Assembly (NCBI GenBank): GCA_030425385.1
Contig: JAUIAH010000030.1
Span: forward strand, 1 to 64,000
Reading direction: 5' to 3'
Length of the DNA stretch: 64,000 nt
Source of the DNA: Verrucomicrobiia bacterium
GTDB taxonomy: Bacteria; Verrucomicrobiota; Verrucomicrobiia; Verrucomicrobiales; DEV007
The notes under the pieces were generated by a model, which was not told where the DNA came from, searched no databases, and saw only the letters and a program-made list of their open reading frames with translations. Both the position numbers and the translations under genes were made by a program. Below, piece after piece: positions 1-8,886 of this stretch (positions are counted from its first letter, which is position 1; every line of letters begins with the position of its first letter).

Positions 1-54
1 GTGATTGACATTCTCCAAAACTCTTTCATACCTCTTTGATAACAAAACCACACG

Positions 55-2211
55 GTGTCTTCAATTGTGAGGCATCAACCCATTCTAGAAATTATCGTTC
101 GGTGTCCACTTTCAATGAGGCATCACGCCTTCTTTGCAAATATCGATGAAGCTGGGTTGATCGCCTATTTCACAGAGGCGGTGCCTACCCCGGCCATGCC
201 ATTGCCAGGAGATGAGCAACGCAAAGCGCTTCGAGAGGCGGAGGAGCAGGTGTTGGCTGCGGAGCGGCGATTGGGGCTGGCGTTGGATCGTGCGGCCACT
301 GAGGCTGAGGCGTGGTTGGAGCAGGGGCGGATGATGTCAGATCTTTCTGCTGGGCGCGTAGTCTGGCTCGATTTCGAAGAGGTGACGGCGGCGGGTGCCC
401 TTATCAATTTAGCGAATCCAGAGGCGCCTGGTGCAACGAAACCTGGGAATGTCCTCGTGAATGATGGCAAGGTCGGAAAGGCGATTCGAGTGACAGGTGA
501 TGATGTTTTAGAAGTCGCCTCGGTGGGCGCTTATGAACGTGATCAGCCATGGTCTGCTTCGATATGGGTTCGCCCGGCGGAGATCGTGCCGCGGGCGAAC
601 ATTCTAAGCCGAGGGAAGGGGGCAGACGATTCTGCAGGGATGGGATATGAATTGCTCCTATTGGATGGGCGACCAACCGTCTCACTAGCCCATTTCTATC
701 CGGGGAATGCGATTCGGATCCAAGCGAAGGAATCGCTTGAGGCCAACCGTTGGGTTCATCTGGGAGTGACCTATGATGGATCTAGCCGAGCAAAGGGGTT
801 GCGTTTGTATATCGATGGGCGGTTGGCCGAGGTACGCGTCGTTAAGGATTCCCTGACTCGTACGATCGCCACATTTCGAAATCTCAATAAGGATGAGCAG
901 CTTGGCCTTGTGCTAGGCCAGCGATACCGTGAAGCGGGTTTTCGCAATGGTCTGATCGATGAATTTCACTTTTGGAATCGAGCCATCAGTCCCTTGGAAA
1001 TGGCCGACGTTTCTGGGATCACGTTTCCCCCTGTGGACGACCAGGCTCTTCGGAACCACTTCGCAGAGAGTGTTTCGGGAGCGGCTCAGCAGGCTCGTAA
1101 CGAACTTCAAGGTGCCCGAAAGCAATGGAATGCGATCATGGATCGTATTCCGGCGATTTCCGTGATGCGAGAAGAGGTCCCGCCTCGCAGGAATTATGTC
1201 CTGGAGCGGGGCGCCTATGATCAACGCGGAGCGGAAGTCTCGGCCACGACACCGGCCTTTCTTCCGCCGATGGGAGAGCATCTTCCTAGCAATCGGTTAG
1301 GATTAGCGCAATGGCTGACGTCGCCCACGCATCCACTCACAGCTCGTGTCACGGTCAATCGCTACTGGCAGTTGATCTTTGGACAAGGCCTGGTCACGAC
1401 TCCAGAAGACTTTGGAAATCAAGGCGCCTTGCCCACGCATCCCCAATTGCTCGATTGGCTTAGTCGAGACTTCATTACGAACGGGTGGGATGTGAAGCGT
1501 CTTCTTCGTCAGATGGTCCTGTCTGCCACGTATTGTCAGAGCACGGAGGCGACCCGAGAGATGCGGCAGAAAGACCCAGAGAACCGCTTTCTTGCGCGCA
1601 GCCATACCACGCGTCTCCCCGCGGAGATGATCCGCGACCACGCTCTTGCTGTGAGTGGGCTACTTGTCACCCAGTGGGGAGGTCCGACGGTGAGGCCCTA
1701 CCAAATGGAGGTGGCTTTCAAGCCAACTCCTGCGGACAAAGGAGACGGCCTTTATCGACGTAGTGTTTACACCTGGTGGAAACGGAATGCCACGGCGCCA
1801 GTGTTGACGGCATTCGGGGTGCCCAAGCGCGACGTGTGCACGGTCAAACGAGAGATCACCTCGACGCCTATCCAATCGCTGATTCTTCTGAATGATCCAC
1901 AATTTGTCGAGGCGGCTCGAGTCTTGGCTGCCAAGCTCTGTCAGAAACACGATGAGAATGTGGAAGCTCTCATCGTCGAATCCTACCGCACCCTTACCAG
2001 TCGCCATCCCGACAAGGAAGAGCTCGCCATCCTCACAGAACTCTATGAGCGGCAGCATGCACTGTTTAGGGGCAATGTCAGTGAGGCTCAGAAGCTACTC
2101 CAAGTCGGCGAGGCTCCGTCAGATCCTTCCATTCCCGTCCCCATGCACGCGGCGGCGACGGTTCTTGTCAATGCGATCATGAACCTTGATGACTGTCTAA
2201 CGGAACGTTAA
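55..2211 (+). pseudogene. DUF1553 (PSD1) family protein, 5'-truncated
   Basis: C-terminal part of a large DUF1549/DUF1553 protein of the planctomycete/verrucomicrobial type. Visible in order are the tail of the DUF1549 region (FFANIDEAG near residue 30), a short coiled stretch, a LamG/ConA-like domain (about residues 100-310) and the DUF1553 domain with PTHPLTARVTVNRYW near residue 430. The C-terminus (MNLDDCLTER) is the normal family end. Family members usually also carry a cytochrome-c-like domain and a full DUF1549 upstream. Here a stop codon (37-39) closes the frame just before the first possible start (GTG at 55), and the first 28 or so residues look non-homologous. I infer a 5' deletion or rearrangement; upstream sequence could change this. 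It is followed by the usual partner, DUF1501. Function of the family is unproven. Confidence 0.75.
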
Positions 2212-2237
2212 TTGCCTGACCGTTTCCTCTTCCATTT

Positions 2238-3701
2238 ATGAATCCTCTAGTTTCACGTTGTACAGGGCACGACAGCCCTATTGGAATGGATCGCCGTTCC
2301 TTCCTCAATCGCTTCGGAATGGGCCTGGGAACCCTGGCGTTGGCCGAGCTCATGCATCCTCGCTCAGCAGTTGCGACTTCTGCAGCCCTTCCTGGAGCGC
2401 TTGATGCCATGCATGTGGCGCCTAAGGCGAAACGAGTCATCTACCTGTTTCAGTCGGGTGGTCCTTCGCAGATGGACTTGTTTGACCACAAGCCGCGTCT
2501 CAATCAAGAACACGGCCAGGAGTTGCCGGAGTCGGTGCGCAGAGGGCAAAGGCTCACCGGCATGTCGACCAATCAAGCGAGCTTCCCTCTGGTTGGGTCG
2601 CCCTTTGACTTTCACCAGCATGGCGCGAGCGGAGCCACCCTCTCCGACTTGTTACCCCACACCGCCTCGGTGGTAGATGACCTTTGTTTCGTCAAGTCCC
2701 TCCACACCGAGGCGATCAATCACGGGCCAGCAGTCACGATGATGCAGAGCGGGTCTCAGTTTCCTGGACGTCCCACCATGGGATCGTGGTTGTCGTATGG
2801 GCTCGGCAGTGCCAATGCGAATCTCCCGAGCTTCGTCGTCCTCACAACGCAAGACTGGAGGGGGCAACCGCTCACCTCGCGTTATTGGGGCAGTGGATTT
2901 CTACCAGCCAAGCACGATGGCGTCCGGTTTGCGTCTAGCAAAGATGCGGTGCTCTACTTGAATAGTCCGAAGGGGATCAATCGCGAGGGACGGGGCATGG
3001 TGATTGAGCACATCAATCAGTTGCACCGGCATCGGCTGGAGAGGACGGCTGATCCGTATCTGGAGACGCAGATTGCCCAGTATGAGATGGCGTTTCGCAT
3101 GCAGGCTTCCGTGCCCGAAGTCACGGACATGCGAGGCGAGACAAAGGCGACGCTTGCACTCTACGGAGACGATGTGCAGACGCCTGGGACGTTTGCCTAC
3201 AATTGCCTCCTGGCACGTCGCCTTGCCGCGCGCGATGTGCGTTTCATCCAACTGTATCATGGCGGTTGGGATGGGCATGCCGGGCTCGCTTGGGGAATCC
3301 GGCAGCGCTGCAAGGAGACCGACCAACCAGCGGCGGCCCTAATCAAAGATCTCAAGGCGCGGGGTCTGCTAGACGATACCCTTGTCATATGGGGCGGCGA
3401 GTTCGGTCGCACGAATTATTGTCAGGGCAAGTTGACGCCCAAGAGCTTCGGGCGCGATCATCATCCGCGTTGCTTCACTGCCTGGATGGCCGGGGGAGGG
3501 ATCAAGCCGGGCCACACCCATGGAGAGACTGATGAATACAGCTACAATATTGTTAGAGATGGCGTCCATGTGCACGATTTCCATGCCACGATTCAGCACT
3601 TGTTGGGGATTGATCACGAGCAATTGACCTACAAGTATCAGGGGCGTCATTTCCGTCTCACGGATGTTCATGGGCATCTCGTCAAGGGGATCCTCGCGTA
3701 G
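2238..3701 (+). CDS. DUF1501 family secreted protein (Tat signal)
   Basis: A 487-residue DUF1501 protein, which belongs to the alkaline-phosphatase/sulfatase-like fold. The N-terminus has a twin-arginine signal (DRRSFLNRFGMGLGTLALAE, residues 18-37), so it is probably exported folded. Family signatures include SGGPSQMDLFDHKP (about 75), TEAINHGPA, and WGGEFGRTN followed by GRDHHP in the C-terminal half. The start at 2238 gives the typical short leader before the RR motif; an ATG at 2286 is possible. It lies 26 bases after the DUF1553 gene, the standard pairing in this phylum, where the two are thought to act together on extracellular polysaccharide or sulfated substrates. That role is inferred. 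The gene looks intact although its partner is truncated. Confidence 0.88.
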   Translation: MNPLVSRCTGHDSPIGMDRRSFLNRFGMGLGTLALAELMHPRSAVATSAALPGALDAMHVAPKAKRVIYLFQSGGPSQMDLFDHKPRLNQEHGQELPESVRRGQRLTGMSTNQASFPLVGSPFDFHQHGASGATLSDLLPHTASVVDDLCFVKSLHTEAINHGPAVTMMQSGSQFPGRPTMGSWLSYGLGSANANLPSFVVLTTQDWRGQPLTSRYWGSGFLPAKHDGVRFASSKDAVLYLNSPKGINREGRGMVIEHINQLHRHRLERTADPYLETQIAQYEMAFRMQASVPEVTDMRGETKATLALYGDDVQTPGTFAYNCLLARRLAARDVRFIQLYHGGWDGHAGLAWGIRQRCKETDQPAAALIKDLKARGLLDDTLVIWGGEFGRTNYCQGKLTPKSFGRDHHPRCFTAWMAGGGIKPGHTHGETDEYSYNIVRDGVHVHDFHATIQHLLGIDHEQLTYKYQGRHFRLTDVHGHLVKGILA

Positions 3702-3776
3702 GAGAGGCATGCATCACGGAGTCGTGCGGCAAGGCTTCTTGACATCCCCTCTTTCCCTTCGCAAGTCGACCGCGTC

Positions 3777-5636
3777 ATGGCCTTTGAAACCGGATTTCTC
3801 CACGCACTCATCTACCTTGCCGCGGCACTCATTGCGATTCTGATAGGACGCTGGTCGGGGGCGGGAGCGGTCCTTGGCTACTTGGCTGCGGGAACCGCTA
3901 TCGGTCCATGGGGACTAGGCTTGATTGGGAGCAAGGAGGGCGCACATGTCACGCACTTTGCAGAGTTTGGAGTCGTCCTCATGCTCTTTCTCATCGGGTT
4001 GGAACTCCGCCCCCGCATGTTGTGGAAGATGCGGCGTCCCCTGCTCGCCTTGGGAGGGGGGCAGGTGCTCTTGTCAACAATGGCACTGGCAGGGGGTGCC
4101 ATGGCCTTTGGACTCGATTGGCGGGAGGCGCTCGCCGTCGGTTTGGTGCTGGCGCCTTCGAGTACGGCCATCGTGCTACAATCATTGTCCGAGCGTGGCT
4201 TGCGCCAGACGGATCCTGGGCGTGACGCCTTTTCCGTCTTGCTCTTCCAGGATGTGGCCGTGATTCCTATCATTGCCATCATCCCTCTCCTTGCGGTGTC
4301 CGGGGTGGACGTCAGTGGAGGGCATTCGTCCGCCGCGTGGATGGATGGCTTGTCGCCTGCCGTGCGGGCGCTCGTGACTTTCATTGCTATCATTGCAATT
4401 ATCGTCCTTTCATGGTGGGGCATCCGGCCTCTCTTCCGCGCGGTCGCCAAGGCGAATTTGCGAGAGGCTTTCGTCGCGGCGGCGCTACTGTTAGTCATCG
4501 GAGTCGCTCTCGCCATGACAAAGGTTGGGCTTTCACCAGCACTTGGAGCCTTCGTCGCGGGCGTCGTCCTGGCGGGGAGTGAGTATCGTCACGAGTTGGA
4601 AGCGGATCTGGAGCCCTTTAAGGGACTCTTGTTAGGTCTCTTCTTCATTGGGGTCGGCATGGGGATCGATTTCGGACACATTTGGGCGAATATTCAGACC
4701 GTTCTGCTGGTCACCGTGGCGCTCGTCCTCATCAAAGGTGTGGTCATTGCATTCTTGGCGCGTGCTAACCGTGCGGAGCTGCCAGGGGCCTATCTCGTGG
4801 CCGCGGCTTTGGCTGCTGGAGGAGAATTTGCCTTCGTGCTAGTGAGTGTGGGGCAGAGTGCAGGTGTCATCGCCGGAGACACCGCGCCCACCGTGATCGC
4901 GGCTGTGGCGCTGTCGATGGCGGCCACGCCCATTCTTATTCTCGTGTTTGGGAAACGCTATCACCAGTTCCAACGACGGAAGAATGAGACTGCGGGCGAT
5001 GAGGCACGCGAATCCGATGTTTCCGATGAGGGGGCTCCAGTGATCATCTGCGGCTTTGGGCGCTTTGGCCATGCGGTGGGTCGTCTCCTGCGAGGGCAGG
5101 GATTTGCCTGTTCAGTCCTCGACCGCGATGCTGAGCAGGTCGATCTGCTTCGTGAGATTGGGATCCCCATTCACTACGGTGATGCAGCGCGGCCAGACCT
5201 CCTTCAAGCAGCGGGTGCTGCCAATGCCAAGGTGCTCGTGATTGCTATCAAGAACGCAGACAGTGCGCTCAAGATCGCCCGAACCGCACGGGAACTGTAT
5301 CCTCATCTCGAGATCTATCTTCGCGCCTTTGGGCGTATCGATGCCTATGAATTTGTCGATGCGGGCGAAGATCGGTTCTATCGCGATACACTGGATTCGT
5401 CGCTTCGTATGGGGGCCGATATCCTGAGGCACTTTGGCATGAAGGAAGAATCCGCCAAGCGCGTGACCGAGCTCTACCGGCGAAGTGACGAAGAGGCCGT
5501 TCGGGAAATGGCGAAGCACCGTCACGATCGCAAACGTTACCTTGATGCCGGGAGAGAGGCTGTTCGTGCCCTGGACGAGGTGATGCGGAGCGACAGCCCG
5601 TGCGCGGACCGTGATTCCTCAAAGGCGGAATGTTAG
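3777..5636 (+). CDS. Kef-type K+/H+ antiporter (CPA2 family) with RCK/TrkA-N domain
   Basis: Inner-membrane monovalent cation/proton antiporter of 619 residues, almost the length of E. coli KefB/KefC. Residues 1-385 form about 12 hydrophobic segments with the CPA2 signatures GLELRPRMLW and ALGAFVAGVVLAGSEYRHE. Residues from about 420 form a TrkA-N Rossmann domain (VIICGFGRFGHAVGRLL) with an acidic residue after the second strand (SVLDRD), consistent with NAD(H) binding. The tail (GMKEESAKRVTELYRRSDEE) matches the KefC end. KefB/C release K+ and acidify the cytoplasm during electrophile stress and are gated by glutathione adducts; whether this protein is gated so is not shown. No KefF/KefG-like quinone reductase partner is adjacent. 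It stands alone, followed by an antiporter remnant on the other strand. Confidence 0.9.
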   Translation: MAFETGFLHALIYLAAALIAILIGRWSGAGAVLGYLAAGTAIGPWGLGLIGSKEGAHVTHFAEFGVVLMLFLIGLELRPRMLWKMRRPLLALGGGQVLLSTMALAGGAMAFGLDWREALAVGLVLAPSSTAIVLQSLSERGLRQTDPGRDAFSVLLFQDVAVIPIIAIIPLLAVSGVDVSGGHSSAAWMDGLSPAVRALVTFIAIIAIIVLSWWGIRPLFRAVAKANLREAFVAAALLLVIGVALAMTKVGLSPALGAFVAGVVLAGSEYRHELEADLEPFKGLLLGLFFIGVGMGIDFGHIWANIQTVLLVTVALVLIKGVVIAFLARANRAELPGAYLVAAALAAGGEFAFVLVSVGQSAGVIAGDTAPTVIAAVALSMAATPILILVFGKRYHQFQRRKNETAGDEARESDVSDEGAPVIICGFGRFGHAVGRLLRGQGFACSVLDRDAEQVDLLREIGIPIHYGDAARPDLLQAAGAANAKVLVIAIKNADSALKIARTARELYPHLEIYLRAFGRIDAYEFVDAGEDRFYRDTLDSSLRMGADILRHFGMKEESAKRVTELYRRSDEEAVREMAKHRHDRKRYLDAGREAVRALDEVMRSDSPCADRDSSKAEC

Positions 5637-6064
5637 TTAGGTAGGCTGCGCCGTCGGTTGATCCGCGAGTGTCGGAGGCCTGACCGCATGCAGAAGCAGG
5701 GATCGGATGGCTTCGTCTTCGCTTGCGTGGGCGAGCACACTCAGTGCAACACGGCAAAGGTTGCCAGTGACGTGAGAGCCACCCCCCAAGTGGCCAGGCC
5801 ACCAGCGGGCAGGGCGACCAATCGGAAATCCGCGCGCTTGGTCGAAAGGCCACCGAAGAAGAGAATCATCACCAATGCGAGATTCGCAATCTCCTTGGTG
5901 AGATGGATGTCATCGAAGTGCCAGAAATTCAGAACGTCGCTGCCAAAGACGATCCCGGCACCGAGAGCAATCAAGATCACGGGGACACTCCAGCGATCCA
6001 GCCAAACGGCAGCCAAGACCACAGCGATCAGCAGAACGGGCCCGACGAGGTAGATAGTTTCCAT
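5637..6064 (-). pseudogene. NhaP2/CvrA-type antiporter remnant (head plus possible tail)
   Basis: The first 107 codons (6064 down to 5741) read as the start of a CPA1 K+/H+ antiporter of the CvrA/NhaP2 type: three hydrophobic segments, IPVLVIF-like SVPVILIALGAGIVFG, and NLALVMILFFGGLSTKRADFR, which matches the NLALAIILLDGGMRT region of CvrA. The frame then stops, whereas the family is about 500-580 residues. In a shifted frame the next about 35 codons down to a stop at 5637-5639 read ALSVLAHASEDEAIRSLLLH and on to PTAQPT. That stretch could be the original C-terminus and would imply a large internal deletion near 5750. The head assignment is firm; the tail assignment is a guess. It is convergent with the intact Kef antiporter (one base between stop codons). 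Confidence 0.7.
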
Positions 6065-6359
6065 AAAACAACGGTCGCACGTCCAGGCCCGCGGTCGAAA
6101 GATACCTTCGTGCCCGATGCGCCCTCATGGGAAACACCGCTCAGTAATCTATTCCAATGGAAATTGCGGTGTTGGCCGGAATGGTAGGAATTGATGCGTG
6201 CCCTAGCTCCAGATCTGCAGTCCGGCGACAGTGCTTGGGAGTCTGTGAGGAAATGGATTGCCTCGCCGATGTCGAGTAGTGTGCTCGGCTCATCGCGATC
6301 GGCAAGAAAGTGCGTCGGATGCTGTCCGGTTTCGAAGATTTCCGGCATCATAGGAGTGA

Positions 6360-8885
6360 ATGGACGACGCCTGGTCACAACTGAATGCCTATGCCGAGCG
6401 CGGTGATCAAGGCGCCTTCGCCCGCGTGGTGGAGGCGCATTTGGGACTTGTCTATTCGGCGGCTCACCGCACGCTTGGGAATGCTTCGGCGGCGGAAGAG
6501 GTGACGCAGAACGTGTTCATTCTGCTGGCTGAGAAGGCGCCGCAGCTCAGGCCCAAGGGTGCCCTGTCCGTGTGGCTGTATCGGGCGGCGTGCTTGCTGG
6601 CGAAGAAACACCGTCACCGGGAGATCACGCGCCGACAACGAGAATCCCAGATCCGAGAAATGAATGATGCTTTCGCTAATGACCCTGACAATGATCTCGA
6701 TTGGGAACGTGTTGCGCCTTTGTTAGACGAGGCGATAGACGCGCTGAGTGATGCTGACCGCACGGCGATTGTCTTGCGCTACTTTCAGAAACGCCCGCTA
6801 CGAGAGGTGGGGCAAACTCTGGGCGTGAGCGAAGACGCGGCGCGCAAGCGGGTGGCGCGTTCGCTCGATAAGCTTCGTCAGTGGCTGACGCTGAAGGGCG
6901 TGACGTGTTCGGCCGTGGCCTTGGGAACCGCGATCGGTGTGCACAGCGTGCAGGCTGTGCCGCAGACGCTCACTGTGGCCTCGATCCAATCCGCCGTGCT
7001 CAACGCCGGCATGAGCACCGCACCCTCTTTCATCACTGTTATGGCATCTACTAAAGGCCTCTTCGTCAGTGCGCTCGTCCTCGGCGCGATGGTTCCCATT
7101 TCCATGTCCATGTGGCAGCGGCAAGAAACCGACCCGCCTCCGGTGACGGTCAGCGAACCCGTCGCAGAGACGTCTACCCTGACATTACCCGATGCCGCCG
7201 CTAGTGGACTCATTGCAGAATGGGAAACCCTGCTGGCAGAGCATGGCCCTTCCAATGGCTCCCTGGCTAGCGTCTATGAAGTCATCAAAGGCATGGACGA
7301 TGACTTTCGTCGTCGCGCCTTTCGTGGAGCACTGATCACCGAGTGGGTGGAGCGCGATCCGTCAGCTGCCCTAGCCTACCTTCGAGCGCATGACTCGGGT
7401 CGCGTGACGCAGTGCCTGCGGGTGTGGCTGCACACGGATCCTGACAATGCCATTGCAGCCATGCTCGCGGATGGCGATGGCTTGAAAGTTTCCGTCAAAT
7501 CGCTGATTCGCGAAGTGGCGGAGCTGGCTCCCGATGCCGTGCCCGAATTGGCGCAGCATGTGAAGAACACCAGTTCCTGGTCGAGTCCAGTGCGCGAGGC
7601 ATTCACCGAATTGTCAGAGCGCGATGCGTCGGGTGCGTTGGCAAAGTGTGAAGCTCTCACCGGGCCGCAGCGGACGGAGGCGCTGCAAGGTATCGCAGAG
7701 GGATGGGCGCGGGTCAATGGGCCCGAGGCGCTCGCGTGGGCGCAATCGTTGGACGAATCGGACGATGCCAAGGGCTCGGTGATGAGGCGTCTGCTAGTGG
7801 GCTGGGCGAAAGCGGATCCGGCAGCGGCGCTGGATCGCATCGAACTCGCGCCACCGGGAGGAGACGCGATGGAATTTGCCAATGACACCGGCGGCCAAGT
7901 GCTGCGCGCAGCTGCGGAAGCGGACTTCGATGCGACCTTGGCGTGGCTGGGTGACAACGTGGGCAAACTGGGGCATGAAGCCCTTGGCGGGCTCAGTCGC
8001 GAAGTGGGCAAGCGTTTGAAAGAAGATCCCATCGGCATGCTCGACACGATCCGTGATCATCCGGCGCATGCCGATTTGATGCCTGCCTTGAACAGCCAAT
8101 TGCTGAACGAAGGCTATGCCCAACGCGATGCTGTCTGGCAGTGGCTACGAGGTCAAGACGACTCCGAAATGGTCAAGGAAGTGCGTTCTCGTCTGATGCG
8201 ATCTGCTGCTTGGAAAGAACCTCAGGTAGCGATCGCATGGTTGGAGGAACGCCCTGACCTGTTTAATGATCAGGAGCGTCGCCAATTGGTTGGTAACATG
8301 TTTAATGGCGGCAGGAACCTCGGCCTGATCGAACCGCTCATCGACGAGGCACCTGATGCGATTGGGCAGATGATGCTGGAACACAGCTATGCCTACCTGG
8401 ATCAGGATCGCCTAACCACGAACCTCGACACGTGGATCGATCGCATGGATCGGCTGCCGCCTGACAAACGTCCCATGGCGAGTGCCCGGATCGCCAGTGC
8501 CATGGCGAACACCGATCCGCGGGAAGCGATCGCCTGGGCAGACACTCTCGTTGAGCCCGGTGAGTCACAGGCCGCCCTGACAGAAGCCGTATCTACCTGG
8601 GCGGATACCGACAGCTTCGAGTGTTCGCAATGGATCGCCGAGTTGCCGGAGGGCACGCGTCGTGATCATGCGACCTCGTCCTTGATCGAGCGCATTGTGA
8701 GTGCCGAGCCCGACTCGGCCTGGCAATGGGCGAAGACGATCGCCGAGCCTGATCTCCGCGCATCGGCCCTATCGCTTTCATACAAGAAGATGCACGAGCA
8801 AGACCCGCAACTTGCCGAGTCTTGGCTCAGCGACAGCGGATTATCGCAGGCGGATGTGACGCAACTGACCAGCGGAGGGAACTAG
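6360..8885 (+). CDS. ECF-type sigma factor fused to membrane-anchored W..DP repeat domain
   Basis: An 841-residue fusion. Residues 1-185 are an ECF sigma factor: region 2 (LGLVYSAAHRTLGNASAAEE, about 28-47, then VTQNVFILLAEKAP) and region 4 (LREVGQTLGVSEDAARKRVA, about 143-162). Two hydrophobic stretches follow (about 183-205 and 228-250). The rest, about 590 residues, is built of degenerate helical units of 35-45 residues, with motifs such as WAKADPAAALDRI, WARVNGPEALAWAQSL and WADTDSFECSQWI. If the hydrophobic segments span the membrane, the sigma part is cytoplasmic and the repeats are periplasmic, so release might need proteolysis. The architecture class is known in Verrucomicrobia and Acidobacteria; the signal is not. 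The next gene begins one base after the stop and shares the repeat type. Confidence 0.85.
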   Translation: MDDAWSQLNAYAERGDQGAFARVVEAHLGLVYSAAHRTLGNASAAEEVTQNVFILLAEKAPQLRPKGALSVWLYRAACLLAKKHRHREITRRQRESQIREMNDAFANDPDNDLDWERVAPLLDEAIDALSDADRTAIVLRYFQKRPLREVGQTLGVSEDAARKRVARSLDKLRQWLTLKGVTCSAVALGTAIGVHSVQAVPQTLTVASIQSAVLNAGMSTAPSFITVMASTKGLFVSALVLGAMVPISMSMWQRQETDPPPVTVSEPVAETSTLTLPDAAASGLIAEWETLLAEHGPSNGSLASVYEVIKGMDDDFRRRAFRGALITEWVERDPSAALAYLRAHDSGRVTQCLRVWLHTDPDNAIAAMLADGDGLKVSVKSLIREVAELAPDAVPELAQHVKNTSSWSSPVREAFTELSERDASGALAKCEALTGPQRTEALQGIAEGWARVNGPEALAWAQSLDESDDAKGSVMRRLLVGWAKADPAAALDRIELAPPGGDAMEFANDTGGQVLRAAAEADFDATLAWLGDNVGKLGHEALGGLSREVGKRLKEDPIGMLDTIRDHPAHADLMPALNSQLLNEGYAQRDAVWQWLRGQDDSEMVKEVRSRLMRSAAWKEPQVAIAWLEERPDLFNDQERRQLVGNMFNGGRNLGLIEPLIDEAPDAIGQMMLEHSYAYLDQDRLTTNLDTWIDRMDRLPPDKRPMASARIASAMANTDPREAIAWADTLVEPGESQAALTEAVSTWADTDSFECSQWIAELPEGTRRDHATSSLIERIVSAEPDSAWQWAKTIAEPDLRASALSLSYKKMHEQDPQLAESWLSDSGLSQADVTQLTSGGN

Positions 8886-8886
8886 C

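Noticed and set aside
6028-6378. Minus-strand open frame of 116 codons in the gap before the sigma-fusion gene.
   Set aside because: Composition is not protein-like, no motif is visible, and it overlaps the start of the antiporter remnant. The stretch 6065-6359 otherwise shows nothing I can name.
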